Source: Nicotiana tabacum
Taxonomy: Eukaryota > Streptophyta > Magnoliopsida > Solanales > Solanaceae
DNA length: 64,000 nucleotides
Assembly (NCBI RefSeq): GCF_000715075.1
Contig: NC_134085.1
Location: forward strand, 132,474,716 to 132,538,715
Direction: 5' to 3'
In this document: positions 11,883 to 23,173 of the stretch, in pieces
Layout of the letters: each line of letters starts with the position of its first letter
How positions within the stretch are numbered: the stretch's first letter is position 1
Translations under genes and position numbers: made by a program
The notes under the pieces: generated by a model
The model's database searches: none
Told to the model about the DNA's origin: nothing
Seen by the model: the letters and a program-made list of their open reading frames with translations, nothing else

Positions 11883-12140
11883 AGGCCTAGGGCCTATGTT
11901 GTGAGGAAAAATTTGATATTGATTTTGAGGCCGAGGGCCTGAGATATGTACGCCACGAGGTGGCTTGATTAATATGAGGCCGAGGTCCTAGTGATGATGC
12001 CACGAGGTGGCTTGATATTGCGCTTGGGCCGTAAGGGGCCTCTCTAGGAGTCTGTATACCCCCAGTGAGCGCGGGTACCCATTGCGATGTTAGATTGAGC
12101 CCGAGGGGCTGATATTGTTCTATGTGATTGCCCGAGGGGC
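11883..12140 (+). repeat. Series of 13 bp perfect hairpins in the LTR
   Basis: AGGCC-TAG-GGCCT (11,883), AGGCC-GAG-GGCCT (11,928), GCCAC-GAG-GTGGC (11,952 and 11,999), AGCCC-GAG-GGGCT (12,098) and GCCC-GAG-GGGC (12,130) share a GAG loop but have different, complementary stems. The 3' LTR has the same set at 19,864-20,179. Confidence 0.75.
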
Positions 12141-12806
12141 TGGTATTGTTCTGAGATGTTGCCTGAGGGGTGAACCTTTATGTGTTTATTTTGATAATTG
12201 ACTGTCAATTACCTGCTTAATTGTTGAAAAAGGCTTTTCATGAAGTAAGTTTTGAGTTAAAGGATTCTACCTAGCTTTTACTGGTTTATTGTTTTAAATG
12301 GTTTTACTGCTTCATTATAGCATGCTTTTGTGCCTTACGTGATTTCCTGCTTTTAGTCTTTATTTATGATTATTACTCACTGAGTTGGAGTACTCACTTT
12401 ACTCCCTGCACCCTATGTGCAGATTCAGGCATATCTGGTCCCGCTCCCGAGTGCAAATCATTTCGGCTCAAGCGGATCCGAGGAGTCTCTAGATAGCCGT
12501 TGACATTTGCATCCCCGAGCTATTCCCTATTTTAGTCCCTTATGTTCTTAGTTTTTTGTATTAAACTATGTAGTTATATTTGGAGTATTCTGTTTTGCTA
12601 GATGCTCATGACTAGTGACACCCCAGTATCGAGCTGTGTTGGGTTATTTTCCGTGAATTATGCTATTATCTGTTAACTTTTGATTATTTATCATGCTTTA
12701 CATTTATTTCTTATTATTTAACTATTAATAACAGGAAGTGTCGGCTGGACTTGTCTTCACGAGAGGCGCCATCACGACCGGGTATGGGTTTGGGGTCATG
12801 ACAAGT

Positions 12807-12824
12807 TGGTATTAAAGCCTAGGT
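12807..12824 (+). other. Primer binding site (initiator Met tRNA type)
   Basis: TGGTATTAAAGCCTAGGT begins three bases after the LTR end. It resembles the TGGTATCAGAGC complement of the initiator tRNA-Met 3' end with a few changes. The related shortened element has TGGTATTAGAGCCTAGGT at 55,879. Confidence 0.75.
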
Positions 12825-13004
12825 TACATAGGTCTCACGAGTCATGAGCAGGTTTAGTAGAGTCTCATGGATCCGTATGGAGATGTCTATATTTATCCTC
12901 GAGAGGTTGTAGAACCTTTAGGAAAAATTTCATATTCTTGAAATTATTATCGTGCGAATTTGTTGATTCGAGTACTAAACTTTTGTTATTTTATTCTCTC
13001 ACAG

Positions 13005-14440
13005 ATGGCGAGGACACGCTCTATCAGTCAGGATGGACGACCAGCAGTACAACCAGCTGTGGCCACTAGAGGCTGAGGACGCGGTCGGGGTCGTAGTATG
13101 GGCAGAGCAGATAGGCAGCACCTGCAGATCCACCAGCTGCCCCAGTTCCGGATCAGGTCCTAGTTATGGACGCTCTAGCAGCACCAACTCAGGCATTAAC
13201 TGTGCCTATTGTGATTCCGGTTCTTTAAGAGGCCTTGTATTAGATCCTATCAGTTTGTACTGGCCTAGCTCAGGCCGTTTCATCCACTATAGCTGCATCT
13301 ACTTCTCAGGCCAGGGGAGGCAATCAGACTCCCGCCGCTCGCACACCTGAGCAGGTCGTGCAGGGACTTCAGACGCCGGGGGCACATCCAGCCAGTCAGT
13401 TGCAGCTGCTCAGGACTATGTAGTTCCTGCTATGCCGGAGGATGAGCAGTGTAGGTTGGAGAGGTTTGGTAGACTGTAGCCTCCGACCTTTAGTGGTGCA
13501 GAGGGCGAGGATGCCCAGGGTTTCTTAGATAAGTACTAGAGGATGCTTCGTACAGTGGGTATTCTGGAGACCAGCGGGGTCGCTTTCACTACTTATCAGT
13601 TTTCTGGAGATGCCTTCACTTGGTGGGAGGCTTTTGAGAGGCGTAGGCCTGTTGGTGCAGCACCCCTTACCTGTCAGCAGTTTTTCGTTCTCTTTCTGGA
13701 GAAGTATGTGCTGCAGTCCCACAGAGAGGAGTTGCGTAGGGAGTTTGAGTGGTTGCGTCAGGGAGAGATGACTGTGACGCAGTACGAGATGAGGTTCTCC
13801 GAGTTAGATCATCATGCTATTTGGATGGTTCCGACAGATAGAGAGAGGATTAGGAGGTTTGTTGATGGCCTCACTTATCATCTTTGTATTCTCATGACCA
13901 GGGAGAGGGTGATTGGTGCTACTTTCGAGGAGATTGTGGATATTGCCCGTGAGATTGAGTCTGTTCGTCGCTAGAAGTGAGAGGAGAGGGAGTCCAAGTG
14001 GCCTCGAGGATCTGGTAGTTACAATGGTACTCCTTTGAGGGGTCAGTTTCAGCACGGTAGAGGCCGTCCATTCAGGCATGCTCAGCCAGCTTGCCCAGAT
14101 TATCATGGGGCGTCATCAGGTCATGGTTCTCACAGTTCCCATTAGGGCTAGTCATCAATTAGTGCCCTTCCAACTCAGAGTTTGTCCCGTGCTTTATCAG
14201 TTCAGGGCTCTTTTATGCCGAGTGCATCTGCTAGTCACTCCGGTGCGAGGGGTTCCCTTCAGTCCCCTTCTCCATCACTTGGGAGTTGTTATAAGTGTGG
14301 TGAGATGGGTCATATGTGGAGGCAGTGCCCTCATCGTCTTGCGAGTTCATCTCAGCAGAGGGGTCAGTCATCGACTTCAGCGCCAGTTACTTCACCATCA
14401 CCTGCCCAGCCAGCTAGGGGTGGAGGTTAGTCAGCTAGGG
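13005..14440 (+). pseudogene. Chromovirus gag
   Basis: The ATG at 13,005 opens MARTRSISQDG and meets TGA after about 24 codons where a Gly/Arg-rich tract should follow. The capsid-type domain is readable at 13,543-13,974 (GDAFTWWEAFERR, FFVLFLEKYV, MTVTQYEMRFSEL). It continues in another frame to a zinc knuckle CYKCGEMGHMWRQC at 14,287-14,328 (C-x2-C-x4-H-x4-C, all four ligands present). At least three frames are used and several stops occur. Gag would form the particle and bind RNA, but this copy cannot make it whole. Confidence 0.85.
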
Positions 14441-16400
14441 GTCGCCCGAGAGGGGAAGGTCGATCAGGTGGCGGTCAGGCCCATTTCTATGCACTTCCAG
14501 GCAGACCCGATGCTATTGCTTCAGATGTTGTTATTACAGGTATTATTTCGGTCTGCCACAGAGATGTATCTGTATTATTTGATCCTGGTTCCACTTTTTC
14601 TTATGTTTCATCATACTTTGCTTGTTATTTGTGTACGCCCTGTGAGTTTCTTGCTTTACCTATTCATGTATCTACCCCGATGGGCGATACTGTTATTGCA
14701 GACCGTATGTACCGGTCGTGTGTGGTGACTATTGGGGGTCTGGAGACCCGTGTGGATTTTTTATTATTATGTATATGGATTTCAATGTCATTTTGGGCAT
14801 GTATTGGCTATCTTCGTGTCATGCTATTCTGGACTGTCATGCTAAAATAGTCACATTAGCTATACCGGGTGTGCCGCGGATCGAGTGTCGAGGTGTGACT
14901 GATTATGTTCCCAGTAGAATGGTCTCATTCTTGAAAGCCCAACGTATGGTTGGGAAGGGTTGTCTTTCATATCTAGCCTTCGTGAGGGATGTTAGTGCTG
15001 AGAATCCTAGTATTGATTCTTTTCTAGTTGTGAGGGATTTTCCCAATGTGTTTCCTGTAGACCTGCCGGGCATGCCACCGGACAGGGATATTGATTTTGG
15101 TATTGAGCTAGTGCCGTGCACTCAGCCCATTTCTATTCTGCCGTATCGCATGGCACCAATGGAGTTGAAGGAATTAAAGGAGCAGCTTTAGGAACTCCTT
15201 GATAAAGGGTTCATTCGGCCTAGTGTGTCACCTTGGGGTGCGCCGGTTCTATTCGTGAAGAAGAAGGATGACACTATGAGAATGCGCATTGATTATAGGC
15301 AATTGAACAAGGTAACAATTTAGAACAAGTATCCTTTGCCTCGCATTGATGATTTATTCGACCAACTTCACGGAGCGAGAGTGTTCTCCAAGATTGATCT
15401 CCGTTCAGGTTATCACCAGTTGAAGATCAGGGACTCAAATATTCTTAAGACAGCTTTCAGGACCCGATATGGTCATTATGAGTTCTTGGTGATGTCTTTT
15501 GGGATATTCAATGCCCCAGAAATGTTCCTGCATTTGATGAATAGTGATTTCCGGCCTTATCTCGACTTGTTTGTCATAGTCTTCATTGATGATATTCTGG
15601 TATATTCGTGTAGTTAGGAGGAGCACGTGGAGCATTTGAGAGTGGTGTTGCAGAGATTGAGCGAGGAGAAGCTTTATGCAAAATTCTCCAAGTGTGAGTT
15701 TTGGCTTAGTTTAGTGGCTTTCTTGGGGCACGTGGTGTCTAGTGAGGGTATTCAGGTCTATCCGAAGAAGATAGAGGCAGTTCAGAGTTGTCCAGACCGT
15801 CCTCAGCCACAGAGATTCGCAGCTTTCTTAGTTTGGCGGGTTATTATCGCCGGTTTGTTCAGGGATTCTCATCTATCGCATCTCCCTTGACCAAGTTGAC
15901 TTAGAAAGGTGCTTCATTTTTATGGTCGGACGAGTGTGAGGAGAGCTTTCAAAAGCTCAAGACAGTTTTGACCACAGCTCTAGTGTTAGTTTTGCCATCA
16001 GTTTCAGGTTCATATACCGTGTATTATGATGCTTCGAGAGTTGGTAGTGGGTGTGTATTGATGTAGGAGTGTAGAGTTATTGCTTATGCTTCTCGTCAGT
16101 TGAAGCCCCATGAGAAGAACTACCCCGTTCATGATTTAAAGTTGGCTGCCATAGTTCACGCATTGAATATTTGGAGGCATTACTTGTATGGTGTGTCTTG
16201 TGAGATGTTTACTAATCATTGTAGCCTCCAACACTTGTTCAAATAGAAGGATCTTAATTTGAGGTAGTGGAGATGGTTGGAGTTGCTTAAGGATTTTGAT
16301 ATCACTATATTGTACCATCCAAGAAAGGCCAATGTGGTGGACAATGCTTTGAGCCGAAAGGCAGTGAGTATGGGGAGTTTGGAATATATTCCAGTTGGGG
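14440..16400 (+). pseudogene. Chromovirus protease, reverse transcriptase and RNase H
   Basis: Protease carries LFDPGSTFSYVSSYFA near 14,576-14,625 and is frameshifted at about 14,750. RT begins around 15,100 with [14 protein letters not shown], then [26 protein letters not shown] and the active site [10 protein letters not shown] near 15,580-15,610. The usual GLTNAPATF reads IFNAPEMF. RNase H follows with [34 protein letters not shown] and DITILYHPRKANVVDNALSR. In-frame TAG codons interrupt it at 15,189, 15,321, 15,616, 16,063 and other sites. It is continuous with gag upstream and integrase downstream, as expected for one polyprotein. Confidence 0.88.
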
Positions 16401-17992
16401 AGAGACCTCTTGTAGTTGATGTTCAGGCATTGGCCAATCGGTTCGTGAGGTTAGATATTTCGGAGCCCAGTCGGGTTTTGGTTTGTGTGGTTTCTCGGTC
16501 TTCCTTATACGATCGCATTAGAGAGCGCCAGTATGATGATCCACATTTGCTTGTCCTTAAGGATAGAGTTCAACATAATGATGCTAGAGATGTGACCATT
16601 GGTGATGATGGGGTGTTGAGGATGCAGGGCCGGTCTTGTGTGCCCAATGTGGATGGGCTTCGGGAGTTGATTCTAGAAGAGGCCCACAGCTCGCGGTATT
16701 CCATTCATCCGGGTGCCGCGAAGATGTATCATGATTTGAGGCAACACTATTGGTGGAGGAGAATGAATAAAGACATTGTGGGATTTGTAGCTCGGTGTCT
16801 CAATTGTTAGCAGGTGAAATATGAGCATCAGAGACTGGGTGGCTTGCTTCAGCAGATAAATATTCTAGAGTGGAATTGGGAGAGGATCACTATGGACTTT
16901 GTAGTTGGACTTCCACTGATTTTGAGGAAGTTAGATGCTATTTGGGTGATTGTGGATCAGCTGACCAATTTTGCACACTTCATTCCTGTGTGTACTACCT
17001 ATTCTTCAGAGCGGTTGGCAGTGATCTATATTTGGGAGATTGTTCATATGCATGGTGTCCCAGTTTCCATCATTTCAGATAGGGGCACTCAGTTTACTTT
17101 GCAGTTTTGAAGGTTTGTACAGTGAGAGTTGGGTACTCAAGTTGAGTTGAGCACAGCTTTTCACCCTCAGACGGACGGGCAGTCCGAGCGCACTATTCAA
17201 ATATTGGAGGACATGTTGCGTACTTGTGTCCTTGATTTCGGAGAGTCATAGGATCAATTTCTACCGCTTGTAGATTTTGCTTATAACAACAACTACCAGT
17301 CGAGTATTCAGATGGCTCCATATGAGGCTTTATATGGGAGGCGATGTAGATCTCCAGTTGGTTGGTCCAAGCCTGGTAAGGCTAGGCTATTGGGGACATA
17401 CTTGGTGCATGATGCCTTAGAGAAGGTAAATGTGATTCAGGAGAGGCTTCGTACAGCGCAGTCAAGGCAAAAGAGCTATGCTGATAGGAAGGTTCGGGAT
17501 GTATCCTACATGGTTGGCGAGAAGGTTCTATTGAAGGTTTCACCCATGAATGATGTTATGAGATTTGGGAAGAAAGGGAAATTGAGTCCTCGGTTCATTG
17601 GGCCTTTTGAGGTGTTTCGGAGGATTGGGGAAGTGGCTTATGAGCTTGCTTTGCCACCTAGCTTGTTGAGTGTGCATCCGGTATTTCATGTATCTATGCT
17701 CCGAAAGTATATTGGGGATCTGTCTCATGTTTTGGATTTCATCACGGTTCAGTTGGATGATGATTTGACCTATGCTGTGGAGCCAGTAGCTATTTTGGGT
17801 CGTCAGGTTCGAAAGTTGAGGTCAAATGATATAGCTTCAGTGAAAGTGCAGTGGACAGGTCGGCCCGTGGAGGAGGCTACCTGGGAGACCGAGCGGGAGA
17901 TGCGGAGTAGATATCCTCACCTGTTTCAGGCTTTAGCTATGTTTCTTGATTTGTTTGCGGACGAACGTTTGTATAAGTTAGGGAGGATGTGA
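16401..17992 (+). pseudogene. Chromovirus integrase with C-terminal chromodomain
   Basis: The zinc-binding part is HSSRYSIHPGAAKMYHDLR with CLNC near 16,690-16,810. The catalytic core shows ITMDFVVGLP, IISDRGTQF and [14 protein letters not shown], so all three acidic residues remain. A 226-codon open stretch (17,312-17,992) carries the GPF-type motif (SPRFIGPFEV) and a chromodomain (about 17,760-17,960: VEPVAILGRQVRKLRSNDI, VKVQWTGRPVEEATWE). Chromodomains of this clade are thought to steer integration to marked chromatin. The final stop lies in the first bases of the 3' LTR. Stops at 16,808, 17,108 and near 17,250 break the earlier part. Confidence 0.9.
17980..17987 (+). other. Polypurine tract
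   Basis: AGGGAGGA lies directly before the 3' LTR start TGTGACGACC, the position expected for plus-strand priming. It overlaps the end of the integrase ORF. Confidence 0.75.
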
Positions 17993-20821
17993 CGACCTGG
18001 CCAGTTGTCTCATGAATTACCGCTCCTTTTTCCCCATTTATGCTTCTTTATGCTTTGTTATCTATGTTATGTGGTATTGGGTTGGTCGGATCGAATCCAG
18101 AATAATTTTGGTAAGGTTTGAGATACTTAGTCTCTTTTGAGGAAGCTTAAGTTGGAAAAGTCAACTAGATGTTGACTTATGTGTTAGAGGGCTCGGATGT
18201 GAGTTCCGATGGTTTGGTTAGCTTTGGGAGATGATTTGTGACTTAGGAGCATGATTAGAATGGGTTTTGGAGGTTTGGAGTAGATTTAGGCTTGAATTGG
18301 CGAGGTTATATTTTGACGTTTTTCGGTTGGTAGGCGAGATTTTGATATAGGGGTCGGAATGGAATTTCGAGAGTTGCAGAAGTTCCGTCGTGTCATTTTG
18401 ATGTGTGTGCAAAATTTTAGGTCATTCGGACGTGGTTTGGTTGGGGTTTTGATCAAAAGCAGAATTCGGAAGATTTTAGAAAGTTATGCTTGAATCCGAT
18501 GTGTTTTGGTTGATTTGATGTTGTTTGAGGTATTTTGAAGATTGGAACAAGTTTGTAATGGGACATGGTTGTGCTTTTGGTTGAGGTCCCAGGGGCCTCG
18601 GGGTGATTTCGGATGGTTGACGGGAAGTTTGAGGAATGTTTATAGCTGCTGAACTTTTGCAACTTCTGGTATTTCCACACCTGCAGATTGGGGACTGCAG
18701 GTGCGATGCCGCACGTTCGGGTGATCGGTCGCAGAAGAGAAAAAGGGCCTGATGAGCAGCGACTGCAGAAGCGATTAGGGTGACCGCATCTGCAATGTCG
18801 TAGATGCGGAAGAGTGATCGCAGATGCAATTTTTGGCCGGATAAGTGATTTCCACAGAAGCGGATAATAAACTGCAAATGCGGTACCGTAGATGCGAAAA
18901 TGTCAGGGCAGAAGGTATAAATTGTGGCCTTCGTGAATTGAGCTATTTCACCATTTTGACTTAGGCTTTGGAGCTTTTTGGATGATTTGAAAGAGGGATT
19001 TCAAGGGAACTTTATTGAGTTAAGGAATTTGGACCTAAAACTCGTTCCCATGCTATTACTTCACGGATTAGAGCTAGAAATTATGGGAATTAAGGGTGAA
19101 AATTAGGGAAACTAGGGCTTGGAAACTTAGACCTTTAATTGAGGATTTGAAGGACCATTTGGGGTCGGATTTCAGAACTTTTGATATGTATGAACTCGTG
19201 GGGAGATAAGGAATCTATTGATGTAAAAATTATTGAATTCCGAGACGTGGGCCCGGGGGGTTGGGTTTTGGTAATTTTGGGATTTGTGTCATATTTTGAT
19301 TATTTTCTCTTGGGCTTCATTTCCTTAGCATATTTTGACGTCCTCGTTCTGATTTTGGATAGATTCGACGCGAGTGGAAGTAGATTCGAGGGGCAAATGC
19401 GTCATAAGCTAGAGATTTGACCAGTTCGAGGTGAGTAATGATTGTAAATGATATTCTGAGGGGTTGAAATCCCGGATTGCACATCGTTGTGCTATATTGA
19501 AGTGACGCACACGCTTGATGACGAGCGTGGGGTTGTGCACAGGTGGGGATTGTGACTTTGTCCATCCCGAATGACTATTTTACCGCGTATTTGACTGAAA
19601 CCTATTTGTTATCATCATGATTTGGACTGAATGCCATATTTGGGCCTTGTGCCAACTATTTGAACCATTCGGGGATTTTTACTGGTATTTTCCTCACTGT
19701 TTTGACTTTATACTTGAACTCAGTCATGTTATATTTCACTATTTTTGTACTCAGCCATGTTTACTCTGTTTTAAACACTTACATGATCTTTTAAATGATA
19801 TTTTTGTGCTGAGAATCATGTTTTACTATTGCCCCAATTGTTTGTGAGGATTTTGACTGAGTAAGGCCGAGGGCCTATGTTGTGAGTAAACATTTGATAC
19901 TGATTATGAGGCCGAGGGCCTGAATTATGTATGCCACGAGGTGGCTTGATTGATATGAGGCCGAAGGCCTAGTGATGATGCCACGAGGTGGCTTGATATT
20001 GTGCTTGGGCCGTAAGGGTCCCCTCCAGGAGTCTGCACACCCCCAGTGAGCGCGGGTACCTATTGTGATGTGAGATTGAGCTCAAGGGGCTGGTATTGTT
20101 CTATGTGATTGCCCGAGGGGCTGGTACTGTTCTGAGATGTTGCCCGAGGGGTAGATTTGTTGATATTGTCCCCGAGGGGCGAACCTTTATGTGTTTATTT
20201 TGATAATTGACTATCAATTACCTGCTTAATTGTTGAAAAAGGCTTTTCATGAAGTAAGTTTTGAGTTAAAGGATTTTACCTAGTTTTCACTGGTTTACTG
20301 TTTTAAATGGTTTTACTACTTCATTATAGCATGCTTTTTGTGCCTTACGTGATTTCCTACTTTCAGTCTTTATTTATGATTATTACTCACTGAGTTGGAG
20401 TACTCACTTTACTCCCTACACCCAGTGTGCAGATTCAGGCGTATCTGGTCCCGCTCCCAAGTGCTGATCATTTCCGGCTCAGGCGGATCTGAGGAGTCTC
20501 TAGGTAGCTGTTGGTGTTCGTAGCCCGGAGCTCTTCCCTATCTTAGTCCCTTATGTTCTTAGTTTTCTATATTAAACTATGTAGTTATATTTGGAGTATT
20601 CCATTTTGCTAGATGCTCATGACTAGTGACACCCTGGTATCGGGCTGTGTTGGGTTATTTTCTCGAATTATGCTATTATCTGTTAACTTTGGATTATTTT
20701 ATCATGATTTAGATTTATTTTTTATGGTTTAACTATTAATAATTGGATATGGGAAGTGTCGGTTGGCCTTGTCTCCACGAGAGGCGCCATCACGACCGAG
20801 TCTGGGTTTGGGGTCGTGACA
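17988..20821 (+). repeat. 3' LTR of the nested chromovirus
   Basis: This 2834 bp LTR is collinear with the 5' copy but about 100 bp longer. The extra length is mainly added palindromes (about 18,748-18,836) and one added GAG-loop hairpin unit (about 20,150-20,179). It ends GGGGTCGTGACA at 20,821, where Athila gag resumes. Confidence 0.9.
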
Positions 20822-21500
20822 ACCACACATTGGGTTGTTGTATTTATGCCACGGTAGAATGTTTGTTGGATCATGGCTTCGGTCATATCATTATTCGGAC
20901 ACTCTTTAACCATCGTCCGATACCTTTCCCAAATCTCATGAAGTGGTTCATTTGGATCTTGTTTAAAAGCAAGGATCTCATCTGTTAGCGTTGCCATATG
21001 TCCTGTAGAAAAGAACTTTGTAATGAACTTCTCGACCAACTCATCCCAAGTGGTGATGGAATGGTTGGGCAACCTTTCTAGCCAATCCAAAGCCTTTCCG
21101 CTTAGAGAAAATGGGAATATCCTTAACCTCAGTGCGTCCTCAGAAACGTTGGTTTACTTGCTCCCCCAACACGTGTCAACAAAACCCTTGAGATGCTTGT
21201 AAGCATTTTGGTGTGGAGCTCCAGTGAATCCCCTCCGTTCTAAGAGTGTAAGCATGACATTGGTTATTTGAAAGTTATCTGCCCTAATCCGGGGCGGGAC
21301 TATTGCACTTGGATAGCCTTCGTTAGGCAACACCCGGTGTACTGCCCTTGCTGGAGGTGGGGGAGGGTTTGGAATATTATCATGAGGTGGTCCACCTCTC
21401 CTTTATGCTTGAGGTTCGGGTAGAATCACATCCACGTTATCATCATCTACCGCCTCCCCAATGGCAAGTTTTTGAGGAAATCATTGTTAAGAGGCATTTG
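20822..21500 (-). pseudogene. Athila gag, N-terminal fragment right of the nested chromovirus
   Basis: Minus-strand reading gives KALDWLERLPNHSITTWDEL, FITKFFSTGHMATLTDEI and LHEIWERYRTMVKECPN, the conserved Retrotrans_gag core of Athila, ending in GINTTTQCV at the insertion point. A 122-codon open stretch covers 21,090-20,722, its last part being chromovirus LTR. Upstream frames are broken near 21,130. A plausible ATG lies at 21,496-21,498, about 95 bp downstream of the PBS. Confidence 0.82.
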
Positions 21501-21593
21501 GTACCTAAAATCAATTCACACACAAATTAGAAAAACGGAAGGAAAGAAAAACAAAACACGCAATACTCAAATATATAGCTAAAACCGCCTAAC

Positions 21594-21611
21594 TCCCCGA
21601 CAACGACGCCA
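21594..21611 (-). other. Primer binding site (tRNA-Asp type) of the Athila element
   Basis: On the minus strand TGGCGTCGTTGTCGGGGA closely matches TGGCGCCGTTGCCGGGGA, the complement of the tRNA-Asp 3' end known for Athila. Both differences could be C to T changes. It lies five bases from the LTR end. Confidence 0.85.
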
Positions 21612-22536
21612 AAAATTGATTGGGTCCAAGCCTGCACTACTATTGAGTAGCAAGGATGGTCGATGCAGTTTTACCCAACAAGGTCGTGATCGAATCCACA
21701 TGGAGTTAATTTGTTTGAAGTTAGGTTTATATCCAAGTAGAGATGTGAGTTTTGCTCTTACGTACACTTCCACAAATGGTTGGTTTTATTTTCTACTGGT
21801 AATTCCATTCTATAGCATGCAATATTTGAAATTAAGTATAATGTTTTTGATGTAGATTTTTCAAAGGTTAAAAGGGACTAGGGTAGTAACTTCTACCTAG
21901 ATGGATATATAACGGGTAGAAAGAATCTAGGACAATCATGTAATTAATTGGGGTTGTAATATAGCTATCATACTCGGGTACTCATTCTATACCTCTGGTA
22001 GTTTGAGTGATTTTTTCCAATTTGGTTTTCTCAAGTCCAACTGGGTATTCATGCAATACAAGTGATATTAGCTCACGTTGGGTATTACTATCTCTAGGTT
22101 TAACCCTTTAGTTGGGGCTATCAATTTCTTGAGTTCACCACAATTCCTTGTTAGTCTAGTTTCCTAGACTTAGTCCCTCTTTCTCAAGTAGAGACTAAGT
22201 CATAAATGCATAAATCAATGTTTGCAACCACTAATTCCATAGTTCTAGCAAGAACTAGACTAAATACTACTAACCCATACATATTCAAGCCGTAAAATTC
22301 AAGACCCATCAAATACCCACACTAGGGTTGGGTCACAACCCTAGCTATGAGTTTAGCTACTCATGAAAATAACAGAAATCAAAGATGAAATAAAGATAAA
22401 ATCCATAGTACTAGATTAAAAGATGAAAAGCTAATGTTAAAAGTTGAATCTATTACAAAATTGCCCAAAATGGTATTTACAGTCATTTCACGTACTCGGC
22501 AAAAACAAAATATAACCTAAAAATGCGAAAAAGATC

Positions 22537-22544
22537 TATTTATA
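22537..22544 (-). promoter_or_regulatory. TATA-like box of the Athila LTR
   Basis: TAGTATAAATAGATC on the minus strand lies about 35 bp downstream of the CG-rich array, a typical position for the U3 promoter. Confidence 0.55.
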
Positions 22545-22578
22545 CTAGGCTAAAATTTTCGGACAAAACAGCCCTTGC

Positions 22579-22980
22579 GGAGATTTCACAGTTGCGTAAT
22601 TCTAACCGCGACTGCACACTTGCTATCGCGGCTGCATAATTTTGATCGGGGTTCGCGTTTCTTCACATCTGGTACTTGGACAACATAATTTTCACCGCGT
22701 CCGCGATAGAGCCTTCCGTGGTCGCGTAATATTGACGCGGATCGCTCTTAACATTTTTTCCTATTTAGTGAGCTCTTTGAACCTTATAAAATGCGGTCCG
22801 CGAAATTCCAATCGCGGCCGCAATGGTACTTTTGCGGCTGCCAATTTCTGATGCGGCCCGTATTGATGTCTTTGCCCAAAAACCACTTCTTTGATTCTCC
22901 ATTTCGCAGTCCGCGAATTAATGACCGCTTCCGCGTTGACACATTCGTGGCCGCACTTTTTTGTCGCGATACACGTTCCA
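22579..22980. repeat. CG-rich short-palindrome array in the Athila LTR
   Basis: Units such as ACCGCGTCCGCGAT, CGTGGTCGCGTAAT, GACGCGGATCGC, CGGTCCGCGAAATT and ATCGCGGCCGCAAT recur every 25 to 35 bp, separated by A/T-rich linkers. The motif class is shared with 4381-4655 and 5075-5355. Confidence 0.75.
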
Positions 22981-23173
22981 TAGCTCATGGCCCAGTCTTG
23001 GTCTTTGTTCAAGTTTTGACTCCTTTATGTGTTGATTATGACTACTTTAGCTTATTGTGAATAATCCCTGCTAGCAAGCATATTACATTAGTTTTCGGGA
23101 ATACCTTCACGCATTTTCGGCCAAAAATGCAAGTAAAAAAGAGCAAATAATAGGTTAAAATCCCCACTTATCA

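Larger units (their letters stand above)
10070..12803 (+). repeat. 5' LTR of the nested chromovirus
   Basis: The 2734 bp LTR holds a CG-type palindrome array at 10,765-10,930, a TATA-like box at 10,950-10,956, and a set of 13 bp hairpins at 11,883-12,140. Its last bases GGGGTCATGACA are followed at once by the PBS. No coding function is evident, and small ORFs on either strand are incidental. Confidence 0.9.
10070..20821 (+). mobile_element. Complete chromodomain Ty3/gypsy element (Tekay/Del type)
   Basis: Two direct LTRs (10,070-12,803 and 17,988-20,821) start TGTGACGACC or a close variant and end GTCRTGACA. They flank an iMet-type PBS, gag, protease, RT, RNase H, integrase and a C-terminal chromodomain, and a purine tract AGGGAGGA abuts the 3' LTR. 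It is inserted in Athila gag with a 5 bp duplication (one mismatch). The LTRs differ by many substitutions and by about 100 bp in length, so the insertion is old. Many in-frame stops make it non-autonomous. Confidence 0.92.
1211..23173 (-). mobile_element. Athila-type Ty3/gypsy retrotransposon, minus strand, interrupted
   Basis: Reading the minus strand from the right the order is 5' LTR (21,617-23,173), Asp-type PBS, gag, protease, RT, RNase H, integrase, a non-coding spacer, an env-like ORF and a 3' non-coding region. This order and the extra ORF after integrase are typical of the Athila lineage. Gag is split by a complete chromovirus at 10,070-20,821. The right end abuts a copia RT in coding sequence, so this element is itself an insertion. 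The 3' LTR is not in the window. Several frameshifts, stops and a mutated integrase residue show it is inactive. Confidence 0.85.
21617..23173 (-). repeat. 5' LTR of the Athila element
   Basis: On the minus strand the LTR starts TGATAAGTGGGG and ends GGACCCAATCA, giving TGAT...ATCA termini over 1557 bp. It contains a CG-rich palindrome array (22,579-22,980) and a TATA-like box (22,537-22,544). The right edge at 23,173 joins copia coding sequence in frame. Confidence 0.85.

Noticed and set aside
12807..12824. tRNA-like sequence
   Set aside because: Only the 18-base primer binding site complement is present, not a tRNA gene. The same holds for 21,594, 37,038, 52,489 and 55,879.
13033..13350. 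105-codon ORF near the chromovirus gag start
   Set aside because: It is in a different frame from gag MARTRS and has no domain; it is a shadow in a Gly/Arg/Ala-rich coding region.
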